Origin: Gp6-AA40 sp035571515
GTDB lineage: Bacteria > Acidobacteriota > Vicinamibacteria > Vicinamibacterales > UBA2999
DNA: 64,000 nt
NCBI GenBank assembly: GCA_035571515.1
Contig: DATNCQ010000099.1
Coordinates: forward strand, 4,160 to 68,159
Direction: 5' to 3'
Below, piece after piece: positions 36,501-44,500 of this stretch (its first letter is position 1; every line of letters starts with the position of its first letter). The position numbers and the translations under genes are program-made. The notes below the pieces were generated by a model, which was not told the DNA's origin, did no database searches, and saw only the letters and a program-made list of their open reading frames with translations.

Positions 36501-36576
36501 CGGGCCGGCGTGGCAGCAGGTGCGGACGGTGCTGTCGCCGAGGCTGGCGAAATTCGCGTTGCAGATCGATTTCTAG
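33565..36576 (+). CDS. TonB-dependent receptor with carboxypeptidase-regulatory-like domain (subfamily A)
   Basis: The 1003-residue paralogue of the two other subfamily A receptors has a signal peptide to about 23, T-I-A-G-V-V-R-D-E-G-G, a plug and a barrel ending Q-I-D-F. The C374-A-C376 motif and the Y-C-I-T...V-C-G pair are kept. The C-D-L...E-C-G pair of the other two is replaced at both positions. GGGGAGG gives the ribosome site. Together with the 30482 receptor it may import related substrates or form alternative specificities. Confidence 0.9.
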   Translation: MTRSGMLAALVLILSFAAPARAQDTSSGTIAGVVRDEGGAVLPGVTVEAASPALIERTRTVVSDGEGRYRIVDLRPGTYTVTFTLQGFRSVRREGIDISTGFVATVNADLGVGQLAETITVRGEAPLVDVQGMTQQQVFTRETVKTLPMGKNAGIYAALLPGAAPLSPTQQDVGGTKGEDTQWFRMHDSGRSTQLRDGMFIGTPMGGANFNSAVNPATIEEVTVQLPGTLTAEVMGDGPQTNFVPRDGGNIFSGSFSTDFGSSRLQGDNISSELRARGAARPGDLRQLYDVGGGIGGPIARDRVWFFGSTRYNGASTYAPGNYYNKQAGSLFYEPDLSRPAFDRNYYQELGARFTIKAAEKHRVTVLARDERSCACLRDVLVPSASGALKSPEASGDRRYPWGTYTLQAGWTNPLTNHILLDAGSNFLGHRIISRFGNDGKPDGSPDDIAVFDRVRNYWYGSPGETLNQGVARGYQDFSALNIRASVSYVSGAHNFKTGIQYRRATLDNNFFINHDVSYTFAGRVPESVTYWATPYRNMNRVAQGAYFAQEQWTMSRLTLNLGARLEFVNGYIPEQHLAAGPWVPARDFAAVKNVPNWKDINPRIGASYDLFGNGRTAIKGSIGRFIPLQSNIPIGTTSGIVFPNNPVSAMVISSTRTWTDANGDYVPQDSELGPSSAADFGKPRVVTRYADDVLHGWSAGPYSWQGSVSLQHELLTGLAVNAAYYRTWYGNFLVTDNLLVGPEDYDSYCITAPGDQRLPSPGERVCGLLAIKPAKFGRQDNLVTNSQHYGKQSEIHNAIDLTMNARFGDGGLLTGGVSFGKTVFDNCAVLSKLPEMTTAAFGPLSADAGRASPQSVCRLDPPLGAESQFKLSGAYSLPWSLRVSALYQNNPGIDTTATYVATNAEIAPSLGRDLAAGVRGTANIELINPRSLYREGRVNQLNFALNRVFRLGNSRVQPRFELHNALNSAPILAINPRFGPAWQQVRTVLSPRLAKFALQIDF

Positions 36577-36693
36577 GGGGCAGGTCGCGGGGGGGTAGTG
36601 GGCAGTGGGAGGCAGGGAACAGGTGGCAGTAGACGCAGCGGTAGGCTCACTGCCACCTACTACTGCCACCCGCCCTCTGCCACCTGCCGCCTG
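36577..36693. repeat. Long hairpin with GGCAGTG-type tandem arms
   Basis: The left arm (36577-36640) repeats GGGCAGTGGGAGGCAGG-like units. The right arm (36650-36693) is complementary (ACTGCCACC, CTGCCACC). It starts right after the stop codon at 36576 and ends six bases before the next, convergent stop, so it may terminate both transcripts. Confidence 0.88.
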
Positions 36694-36698
36694 ATTGG

Positions 36699-37076
36699 CT
36701 ATCGGCCGTAGAGGAACATTTTCTTCCCGTCGGCCATCACGATCTCCTGCAGTCGCAGGATCTTCTGACCGTCCGAGAACTGGTACCCCATCGCGGTGAT
36801 CACATCACCCGGCTTCAGCGTGGTGTTGTTCCAGCCGTTGCCGGACATGCGGGCCGTGCTCGGGCCGCCGACGTCCCACTTCTCCATCTTCCCGTTGGCG
36901 CCCTGCACGTTGAGGCCGATCATCACGTGCGGGTTGGTCCAGGTATAGCCGGTCACAGTGCCCTTCACGGTGACTTCCTTCCCCGTATCGACGGGCCACG
37001 AGTGATGGGCACGCAGGGGAGTGGCAGCGGCGACGAGGCCGGCTGCGAGCGCAAGAATTTGTAGCCTGGTGATCAC
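36699..37076 (-). CDS. Exported DUF6152-type protein
   Basis: The 125-residue product has a signal peptide ending L-R-A before H24-H25-S and N-P-H at 48-50. The C-terminal half has L-K-P-G-D-V-I-T-A-M-G-Y, resembling the family's final strands, but it lacks the R-R-P-K-D-G tail. It is the last gene of a minus-strand run (cupin, DLSGYW-MBL fusion, DLTGYW). A palindrome at 37091 separates it from the cupin gene. Confidence 0.78.
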   Translation of the reverse strand: MITRLQILALAAGLVAAATPLRAHHSWPVDTGKEVTVKGTVTGYTWTNPHVMIGLNVQGANGKMEKWDVGGPSTARMSGNGWNNTTLKPGDVITAMGYQFSDGQKILRLQEIVMADGKKMFLYGR

Positions 37077-37090
37077 GCCACACCTCCGAC

Positions 37091-37111
37091 GGCAATTCTA
37101 ATTGAATTGCC
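37091..37111. promoter_or_regulatory. Perfect 8-bp inverted repeat before a DUF6152 gene
   Basis: GGCAATTC and GAATTGCC are separated by TAATT, 15 bases upstream of the ATG of the 36699 gene. It differs from the LacI-type sites. It could be an operator for another regulator or an mRNA hairpin. No -10/-35 pair is obvious in the 71-base gap. Confidence 0.45.
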
Positions 37112-37147
37112 GGCCATTCAAGCCCCACCGTTGCGGCGGCGGGCCGC

Positions 37148-37639
37148 TCAGCGCTTCGCCGAGGTCGCGGCGGCGCCCAGCGGACCGACGCGCTGCTTCT
37201 GGTCCTCGAACTTGAGCCAGATCGACACCCGGTTTTCGCTGCTGGTGATTCGCGTCGTGTGACCCTTGCCGGTGAGGTCGTCGATGAACTCCATCGAGCC
37301 CGCCGGCAGGTCCACCTTGCCTTCGGCGACCTCGAGCTGCCCGCTGCCCGAGAGGTTGATGATGTACTGGCGCTGCGGGCCGACGTGCCAGTCGCTGAAG
37401 CGCCCGGGCGTTCCGACACGCACTTCAACGCTGGCGATCTTCTCGAGCTTCGTGTCCATGGTCAGCGGGATGTCTTCGACGTGCGACAGCCCGTCGGTGC
37501 CCGTGTAGATCCGCTTGATGACGGTCGGCTTGCCGGCCGACTGCGCCTCCACGCGGTTGCGGGCGATGTCGGCGCCCCATACGGTCAGGCACACGCCGGC
37601 GAGCGCGGCCGCCGTCAGCCATCTGATCGCCAATCTCAT
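37148..37639 (-). CDS. Exported cupin-fold protein
   Basis: The 163-residue protein has an N-terminal signal or anchor segment (M-R-L-A-I-R-W-L-T-A). A single cupin-like barrel includes D-W-H-V-G-P-Q-R-Q-Y, G-S-G-Q-L-E-V and L-P-A-G-S-M-E-F. Cupin motif 1 seems to keep one His (W-H-V) and motif 2 has G-K-G-H-T-T-R, so a metal site is possible but incomplete. GGAGGAGATT precedes the ATG. It sits 13 bases downstream of the DLSGYW-MBL fusion and is probably co-expressed with it. Confidence 0.65.
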   Translation of the reverse strand: MRLAIRWLTAAALAGVCLTVWGADIARNRVEAQSAGKPTVIKRIYTGTDGLSHVEDIPLTMDTKLEKIASVEVRVGTPGRFSDWHVGPQRQYIINLSGSGQLEVAEGKVDLPAGSMEFIDDLTGKGHTTRITSSENRVSIWLKFEDQKQRVGPLGAAATSAKR

Positions 37640-37652
37640 AATCTCCTCCTCG

Positions 37653-39548
37653 CTATCTGGCAGCGCGGTTCGGGGTGCCGGGGGTCTTGAGACTGTTGTA
37701 CACCGCCTCGACGAACATCTCGGTCGTCCACGCGCCCGTATTCGCGCCGTAGCGCGTGTCGTAGTCCGCCGTCAGCCTCGCCGCCTTCACCTGCGCAAGC
37801 GTCGCGCCCGCGTCGATCATCGCCTTCACGCGGTCGCGCACGATGACGACCATGTCGCGATACTCGGTCACCTCGTGCTCGTCGGCGAGGAACCCGTGCC
37901 CGGGCACGACGTAGGTGCCCCCCTCGCCCTCGTGCTCGAAGTTGGTCCGGTTCAGGATGTCGTTCAGCGCCTTGATCTCGCCGTTGACGGTACCGCCGTT
38001 CTTCACGTCGATGAACGGATACTGCGTCGTGGTAAAGACGTCGCCGGCGACGATGACGTCGGCGCGCCGGAAGACGACGAGGCTGTCGCCGTCGGTCGAT
38101 GCATTCGGCTCGTAGAACATCTCGATGCTGTCGCCGTTGTGGAACTTGCGGCGGTGCTCCTCGAGATAGGTGTCGGCCGGCTGCGCTTCGGCCGGTGCGT
38201 TGGCGTCCTGCAGGCGCGTGAGCACGTTGTTGTGCGCGATCATCGTCGCGTGCCGGAGCGGGTCGGCAAAGAGCCCGGTGACGCCGCGCGGCGCGGAATT
38301 GATGAAGAACGATCCCGGCAGGCTGGGATCCATGCCGGCGGTGCCCAGCTTCGCGTTCCCGCCCGTGTGCTCCGGGTGGAAGCTGGTGTTGGCGATGAAC
38401 TGGATGGGCCGTTCGCTCAGCTTCCCGATGGCGGCAATCACCTTCTCGGAGAGCCTGCCGGTGCCCGTATCGACGACAAACGCGCCCTGATCGCCGGTCT
38501 GCACGACGATGTTGCCGCCATCGCCGACGAGCATGTAGACGTTCTCCCGGATCGGCAGCACGTGGATCTCGCCGTCGCGCGGCTCGGGATCCACGGCCTT
38601 GCTCGTCTCGCTCGGCCGGCCGGGCGCCGGCGACAGCAGCGCCTTCTGCTGCGCCTCGGTCATGCTCTTCAGGCTGTCGGCGTACCCCGGGTACATCGAC
38701 GGCGCCCCCATGAGGGTGGCCGCGAGCGGCAGCTTGTAGCGATCCGCGTACTCGTGCGCGAACGGCTGCGTGCCGAACGGGTAGAACGGCACCACCTCCG
38801 GCGAGCGGCCGAGGATCTGCTCGCTGTCGTCGCAGGCGTACAGCCACGTGCCGTGATCGACGGGCGCACGGTAATAGTCGTTGCTGCGCAGCTGCGGCTC
38901 GGTGAGGAACACCGGATCGGTGACGACGGTCGTGTCCGTCAGGTGGTCGCCGTGGCGAACGAGGAACTCGGTGACGGTCGCCTGGTCGCTCTCGGGCGTC
39001 CCGTTGCGCCGCAGCCACCCCTGCTTGAGATGCGTCGTCTGCACGACGAGCGTGTTGCCGACGAACTTACCGGTCGAAAAACCGCGGAAGGTGTGCGGTG
39101 CCCATGCCGGCGGATGCGGGCGTCCGTCCATCCAGATCACGCGATGGCCTTCGGTCACCTGCGCCCACCAGTGAATCGCCACGAGCCGCTGATTGTGCGG
39201 GTCGCGCTCTTCCCACGCGCGGAAGTTGCCGGTGGCGCGCATCTGGTAGGGCGTGACGTAGGCGTCGCACTGGTGGTTGCGCAGCGTCACGCGCGACGGG
39301 TCGTACGACAGCGCCCAGAGGCGCCCGGCCTCGTTCAAGGCGAAGCCGCCGAAGTCGACGAGCTCCGATCCCGGCCCGCGCTCCATCCCGTCCTCGTTCA
39401 TCGTCGGCGTCCAGTAGCCGGAGAGGTCGATGGCCGGACCGGGCGGCGGCTCCTCGGCGGCGGGCTGCTGCGGGCGCGGTCCCTGTGCCAGCAGCGTCGC
39501 GCCTGCGACGGCGACGCACGCACACACGAACACACGGACGTTCTTCAT
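37653..39548 (-). CDS. Exported fusion: DLSGYW domain plus degenerate MBL-fold domain
   Basis: The 631-residue protein from the ATG at 39548 has a signal peptide ending L-L-A-Q. Residues 38-300 form a DLSGYW domain (I-D-L-S-G-Y-W, W-M-D-G-R-P-H-P) like the separate protein at 25051. Residues 325-631 form an MBL domain like the separate protein at 23232. The metal motif reads T388-S-F-H391-P-E393-H394, and the later H-T-D-G-D is S-T-D-G-D, so several zinc ligands are changed. The fusion argues that the separate proteins at 23-26 kb act together. It is preceded by a DLTGYW gene (11-base gap) and followed by a cupin gene. Confidence 0.8.
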   Translation of the reverse strand: MKNVRVFVCACVAVAGATLLAQGPRPQQPAAEEPPPGPAIDLSGYWTPTMNEDGMERGPGSELVDFGGFALNEAGRLWALSYDPSRVTLRNHQCDAYVTPYQMRATGNFRAWEERDPHNQRLVAIHWWAQVTEGHRVIWMDGRPHPPAWAPHTFRGFSTGKFVGNTLVVQTTHLKQGWLRRNGTPESDQATVTEFLVRHGDHLTDTTVVTDPVFLTEPQLRSNDYYRAPVDHGTWLYACDDSEQILGRSPEVVPFYPFGTQPFAHEYADRYKLPLAATLMGAPSMYPGYADSLKSMTEAQQKALLSPAPGRPSETSKAVDPEPRDGEIHVLPIRENVYMLVGDGGNIVVQTGDQGAFVVDTGTGRLSEKVIAAIGKLSERPIQFIANTSFHPEHTGGNAKLGTAGMDPSLPGSFFINSAPRGVTGLFADPLRHATMIAHNNVLTRLQDANAPAEAQPADTYLEEHRRKFHNGDSIEMFYEPNASTDGDSLVVFRRADVIVAGDVFTTTQYPFIDVKNGGTVNGEIKALNDILNRTNFEHEGEGGTYVVPGHGFLADEHEVTEYRDMVVIVRDRVKAMIDAGATLAQVKAARLTADYDTRYGANTGAWTTEMFVEAVYNSLKTPGTPNRAAR

Positions 39549-39559
39549 GATGGTGTTCC

Positions 39560-40348
39560 TCAAGGCGCACTGCAGGACGTGGGATGCCAGCCGGTGGCAT
39601 CGGCCTGCTTCCGGAAGTGGATGCTGGTCCAATACGGGGTCAGGAGGTACTCCGGATCGTTGAGCTCCGCGGTGACGAGCATCAACGACTCGCCGCCGGG
39701 CACGTCGAATCGATCGAAGTATTCGGTGAGGACGGCGTTGGCGCTGTAGGGGACGCCGTTCTTCCGCAGGTATCCGGGTTTCATGTTCGTGGTGACGACC
39801 TTGAGCGCGCCGCCGCGAATCTGCGGGCCGCCGCGGTTCGGGATCGGCGACGCGAAGATGGCCCGCGGCTGGTCCCACGCCGCGACCGAGAGCCCCTGCC
39901 ATTCGCTGCCGGCGGGCTTGGGCGCGCCGAACGCCAGCATCCGCGTCTGCGTGCCGTTGTCCGCTTCGATCTTGAGCGTCGTGTCGTCCTGCCACGTGAT
40001 GTGCAGGCGCTGCGGCAGGTGCAGGAGGCCGGCCGCGCCGTAGGCCTTGCACTGCTCGCCGGCAGCTTCGTCCTTCGCCGGGTCCCAGGCATCCGCGATC
40101 TTCTTTCCGTTGGGGTTCAGCGGAACGGAGACGTAGTCGCCCTTCGGCGGGGTGAACTGACGGTAGCGCCAGTCCTCGGTGACGAGCGACACCCAGTAGC
40201 CGGTGAGGTCGATCAGGGCGCCCGCGCGCGGCGTCGGGGGAGGCCCAGCCGGCGGCGCGGCTCCGCGCCCCTGCGCCGACAGCGCCACGATCGAAAGGGC
40301 GGCAAGTGCTGCGGCGGCAACGGCAGCACGCGTTCGAGCAACGGTCAC
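39560..40348 (-). CDS. Exported DLTGYW-family protein
   Basis: A GTG start at 40348 is supported by AGGAGG a few bases upstream; the longer ATG start lacks this. The 262-residue product has a signal peptide ending L-S-A-Q, then L-I-D-L-T-G-Y-W, P-P-K-G-D-Y, C-K-A-Y-G-A, W-Q-D-D-T and V-P-Y-S-A-N-A-V-L-T-E-Y-F. It is the paralogue of the 24209 protein. It is the first gene after lacI on the minus strand and has a LacI-type site just upstream, so it probably heads a regulated operon (DLTGYW, fusion, cupin, DUF6152). Confidence 0.72.
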   Translation of the reverse strand: MTVARTRAAVAAAALAALSIVALSAQGRGAAPPAGPPPTPRAGALIDLTGYWVSLVTEDWRYRQFTPPKGDYVSVPLNPNGKKIADAWDPAKDEAAGEQCKAYGAAGLLHLPQRLHITWQDDTTLKIEADNGTQTRMLAFGAPKPAGSEWQGLSVAAWDQPRAIFASPIPNRGGPQIRGGALKVVTTNMKPGYLRKNGVPYSANAVLTEYFDRFDVPGGESLMLVTAELNDPEYLLTPYWTSIHFRKQADATGWHPTSCSAP

Positions 40349-40378
40349 GTGGCCTCCTGGTCGCGATGCGAAGCGCAC

Positions 40379-40404
40379 ATCTTACCGCAAGTAAAGGTTT
40401 ACAT
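40379..40404 (-). promoter_or_regulatory. LacI-type operator and -10 box before the DLTGYW operon
   Basis: AGTAAAGGTTTACA (about 40390-40403) is a near-palindrome like the other five sites but with GG at the centre. TAAGAT (40379-40384, minus strand) is a candidate -10. It lies in the 71-base gap between lacI and the gene at 39560. Confidence 0.55.
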
Positions 40405-40419
40405 CTGTGGAAAACGCCC

Positions 40420-41436
40420 TCACCAGCGGCCCGGCGGCGCCGTGCTCGCGCGCACGACGAGCGTGTGCGGCAGCACCACCTGGTCCGGCGGAGACGGGTC
40501 GCGGTTGTTCAGCAGATCGAGCAGCACGCGCACGGCATTCTCGCCCATCTGCCGCATTGGCTGCGCCACCGTCGTCAGCGGCGGATCCGTGTAACGGGCG
40601 TAGCGGATGTCGTCGACGCCCACGACGGACAGGTCGTCCGGGATCCGGATCTTCCGGCGCCGCGCGGTGTGGATGACGCCCATCGCCATCTCGTCGTTGA
40701 GGCAGAAGATCGCGGTCGGCGGGCGCGTGCGGCCCAGCAGGCGCTCGCCGGCGACGACCCCGGAATCGATCGAGAAATCGCCGTTCATCACCACCATGTG
40801 GCGATCCGCCCGCTCCTTCTTCGCCCGCTCGCGCGCGCCGAGCAGCCGCTGATCGCTGACGAAGCTGAGCGCCGGTCCGGTGACGATGCCGATGTGGCGG
40901 TGGCCGAGCCGGTACAGGTGATCCATCGCCTCGACGGCGGCGGCGTGGTTGTCGATCTGCACGCTGGGAATCCCGAGCTGCGGGATGAAGCCGAGCGCGT
41001 TGACGACCGGCGCGCGGCGCTCGGTCGTCGAGCGCACGAGCGCTTCGAGGCCGTTCGACAGCTTGCGACCGAGGAAGATCAGCCCGTCGGCTTCCTTCGC
41101 CTGCAGCATCTCGGCGTAGCGCTCCTCGCGTCCCTGGTCGTACTGCGTGTCGCCGAGCAGCACCGCGTAGCCCTCGCGGTGCGCGCTCTCCTCGATGCCC
41201 TGCAGGATGAGCGAGAACATCGGGCGCGAGATGTCGGGCACGGTGACGATGAGCCGGCGCGTGCGGAGCATGCGCAGGTTCTTGGCCGTGGCGTTGGGGG
41301 CGTAACCGAGATGCTCGACGGCGGCCATGACGCGGCGGCGTGTCGCCGGGGAGACGAAGGCGGCGTTCGACAGGACGCGTGAGACCGTGGCGGTGGATAC
41401 GCCCGCGCGTCGCGCGACATCGTTGATCTTCGCCAC
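40420..41436 (-). CDS. LacI-family transcription regulator
   Basis: The 338-residue regulator has an N-terminal helix-turn-helix (A-K-I-N-D-V-A-R-R-A-G-V-S-T-A-T-V-S-R-V) followed by the hinge helix and a periplasmic-binding-protein-like effector domain (V-V-G-V-D-D-I, D-G-L-I-F-L-G). The GTG at 41436 gives the canonical LacI N-terminus. A TATCAT hexamer lies eight bases upstream, whereas the longer TTG start would sit right on it. LacI proteins usually sense sugars. Six sites resembling LacI/cre operators occur between 29.5 and 53.6 kb, making this the obvious candidate regulator of the island. Whether it represses or activates is not shown. Confidence 0.88.
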   Translation of the reverse strand: MAKINDVARRAGVSTATVSRVLSNAAFVSPATRRRVMAAVEHLGYAPNATAKNLRMLRTRRLIVTVPDISRPMFSLILQGIEESAHREGYAVLLGDTQYDQGREERYAEMLQAKEADGLIFLGRKLSNGLEALVRSTTERRAPVVNALGFIPQLGIPSVQIDNHAAAVEAMDHLYRLGHRHIGIVTGPALSFVSDQRLLGARERAKKERADRHMVVMNGDFSIDSGVVAGERLLGRTRPPTAIFCLNDEMAMGVIHTARRRKIRIPDDLSVVGVDDIRYARYTDPPLTTVAQPMRQMGENAVRVLLDLLNNRDPSPPDQVVLPHTLVVRASTAPPGRW

Positions 41437-41455
41437 GAAGGGCAATGATACCGAA

Positions 41456-41568
41456 GGGCCGCCTGCAGGCAGCGCCTGCGAAGACGAAGGGCCGCCTGAA
41501 GGCGGCCCCTCCGAACAGGCACGTTGCCCCTACCAGGACAGAGGCGTAGGGCCGGCTTTGGCCGGCCT
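41456..41568. repeat. Cluster of hairpin elements with GGGCCGCC and GGGCCGGC stems
   Basis: Copies lie at 41456-41480 (degenerate), 41489-41510 (GGGCCGCC/GGCGGCCC, loop TGAA) and 41543-41568 (reverse orientation, GGCCGGC stem, CTACG flank). Stem bases differ from the GGCGGACC form but stay complementary. They lie between lacI's 5' end and the receptor's 3' end, four bases from the receptor stop codon. Confidence 0.85.
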
Positions 41569-41571
41569 CCG

Positions 41572-44500
41572 TCAGAACACGTATTTCACGGCGAACTGCC
41601 AGATGCGCGGCGTCGCGCCGACGGCAAGCGCGGTGATGCGGCCGAAGGTCGCCGGGTTGTTCAGCGTGGCGATCGGATTGGCCCAGTTCGAGCGGTTGGT
41701 GAGGTTGATGGCCTCGGCGCGCAGCTCGATCCGGTTGCCGCCGCTGATGTTGAATCCGCGCACGAACGACTGATCCCACTGCCAGAAGCCGGGGCCGCGC
41801 AGCATGTTGAACGGCGCGTCGCCATACGTTCCCGGCGCCGGCTGGCTGAACGCCGCGATGTTGAAATACGAGGTCAGGCTGTCGCGATCCGCATAGGGAT
41901 TGACGCCCGCGACCACGTTCGGCCGCTGCGTCGGCGCGTTGTCGGTGAACCCGTTGAGCGCCGGGTCGCCGCCCGCGAGCACGTTGACCGGCGCGCCGCT
42001 GCGAATCTGCAGCACGCTCGACGCCGTCCAGTGCGACGCGATGAGGCCGAGCACGCCGCCGAAGTCGGGGGACCGCAGCACCGCCGTCGCGTTGAACAGG
42101 TGCCGCCGGTCCGCAAGGCAGGGCCCCTCGTCGAGGCTCTCCTCGGTCGGCCCGTTGTTCTGATACGGCTGGTGCAGGTGGTTCGCGCCCACGTTCAGCA
42201 CCGCGCCAATCGGCGAGAGCGCCACGCACTTCGAGAGCGTGTAGTTCGCGTTCAGGTTGACGTTCGTGCCGACGTCGAAGCGCGTGTTGAGGAGCAGGCC
42301 GTTGTAGTTCTGGTAGCCGACGTCGGAGTACTGGGTGACGTAGCCGAGCGCGACGCCGCGGTTCTGCACGTTGAGCAGCCGCCGCTGGTCGCGGTTTGCC
42401 GCCGTCGTGCACACCGGGTAGTCACGGTCGGCGCCAATCGTCGCGTCGAAGAGCCGGCACGGCGCGAACCCGAGATTGAGCGCCGGATTCATTTCTTCGG
42501 CGTTCAGCTGGTGAAGGATCTTCGTTCCCAGGTAGGTCGCCGACGCGAACCACCGGCGCGTGAGCTGGCGCTGGAGCCCCGCGTCCCACGAGTACTGCTC
42601 CGTCGGCTTGAGATCCGCCGGCAGCGGCAGGAACGAGCTGTAGACCGGGAACGCCGGGTTTGCCGGGTTGAAGACGTAGGGGAACGCATTGCCGCCCGGA
42701 TAGCTCGCCCACGGATTGTCGAGACTCACGCCGGGAGGCAGGTTCACGGTCAGACGGAACGGCGCCACCGACGAGGTGTTCAGGTGGACGTACTGGTGCA
42801 CGTAGTCGTGGCCGAGACCCGCGCCGGCGCGCACCGCCGTCCGGCCATCGCCGGTGACGTCCCACGCAAAGCCGACGCGCGGATCGAATTCCCGGTAGTG
42901 CGACTTCACGCCCGAGTTGCCTTCGAAGCCGGGGTCGCCGGGGTAGCTGAATCCCGGCGGCGCATTCTTCATCACCTGGCTGCGCGTGCCCTTGTTGAAC
43001 GCATCGATGTCGAAGTTGTAGACGTCGGCGTCGTAGAAATTCATCGGCAGGAACGGATTCCAGACGACGCCGTAATTCAACGTCACGCGATTGAGCTTCC
43101 ACGTGTCCTGAACGTAGGCGGCGGAGATGGGCTGCGTCACGCGCACCGGGTTCGGGTTTGCCTGCCGGTGCTGGGCGACGCGCCCGGTGATGAAATCAGC
43201 CGTCGCGTTGCCCGTGAACTGCCCGGTGAACGTGTAACTGCCGACCGACCACGCATTGGCCACCGAATCGGATTTGGTCCAGAGATAGTGGCCGCCGAAG
43301 CCGAACTGGTGAGCGCCTCTCACCACGGTGAAATCGTCGCTGGCGCCGGCGTTCTGCACCTTCGTATAGGTGTTCGAGTTGAACGAGCCGTTGCCGATGT
43401 TGAACCCGTTGTTCACGATCAGCCGGATGTAGCCGGGGACGTAGGTGTAGGCGTTGATCCCGACGTCCGGCGCGCCGAAGAAGCTCGGTCCCGGTTTGTT
43501 GGCGTAGACGTCGTTGCCGAGCAGGCGGAACGAATTCACCATCGACGAATTGAGGACCCACGTGTGGCCGAAGGTGAAGTTGTGCGCGCGGTCGTCGGAC
43601 CCCGGCAGGTTCGTCACCAGCACGTTGTTGCCGGCGGCGTCGTAGGGGACCGTGCGGTCGTCGGTCGTCAGCATGTAGCGCACGACGAAGGAATGCTTCT
43701 GGCTCGCCAGGAGGTCGACGCGGATCGGGATCTGCGACTCGTTCTCGTGCACCGGCGCGCCCCAGAACACCTTGCCGCACTCGTCGATCGGCTGCGGCAG
43801 CTTGCGCGAGACGTTGAGCGCCGCGGGGCTGATCAGGCTCGGGTCGATCCGATTGCCGACAAACGGCGCCCCGAGCGCCAGGGCGCGGCCGCCGTTGCAC
43901 GCGGGCGACGCGAAGGTGGTGAAGTCGCCGGCCATCATCGCGGCCGTCGGCACGAACGCCTGCTGATCGAGCGGGTTCTGTCGCGTCGTCGTCGCTTGCA
44001 GCCCGGCGAAGAAGAACAGCTTGTCGCGCAGGATCGGTCCGCCGAGGGTGCCGCCGAACTGATTCCGCTTGAGGCCATCCTTCCGCTGCGACAGCGGGTC
44101 GGGCGCGTTGAAGCGGCTGTCGCGGCCGAACTCGAAGGCGCTGCCGTGCAGCGCATTGGTCCCCGACTTGGTGACCGCGCTCACCGACGCGCCCGCGCGG
44201 ATCGTGCCGCCGGCTTCCTGTGCGCCGGTGGCGAGCTTGAACTCCTGCAGCGCGTCGGGGAAGGGCAGGTGCATCCCGGTGCCGTCGAAGTTGTTCAGGT
44301 GCGGCGCGCCGTCGAGCGAATACGAGACCCCGTAGTCGTTGCCGCCCGCGACTGAAATGCGCACGCCGGTGTTCATCGAGAACGCCGGCGAGCTGATCGT
44401 CTGCACCGCCAGCCCCGACAGCGTAATGAGCTGCGTCACCTGTCGTGCGTTGAGCGGCAGCTCCACGATGCGCTCGCTCTCGACGACGGTGCCGACGCCG

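Noticed and set aside
41436..41445. TTG start giving a three-residue longer LacI protein
   Set aside because: A -10-like TATCAT overlaps that codon, and the GTG at 41436 gives the family's usual N-terminus.
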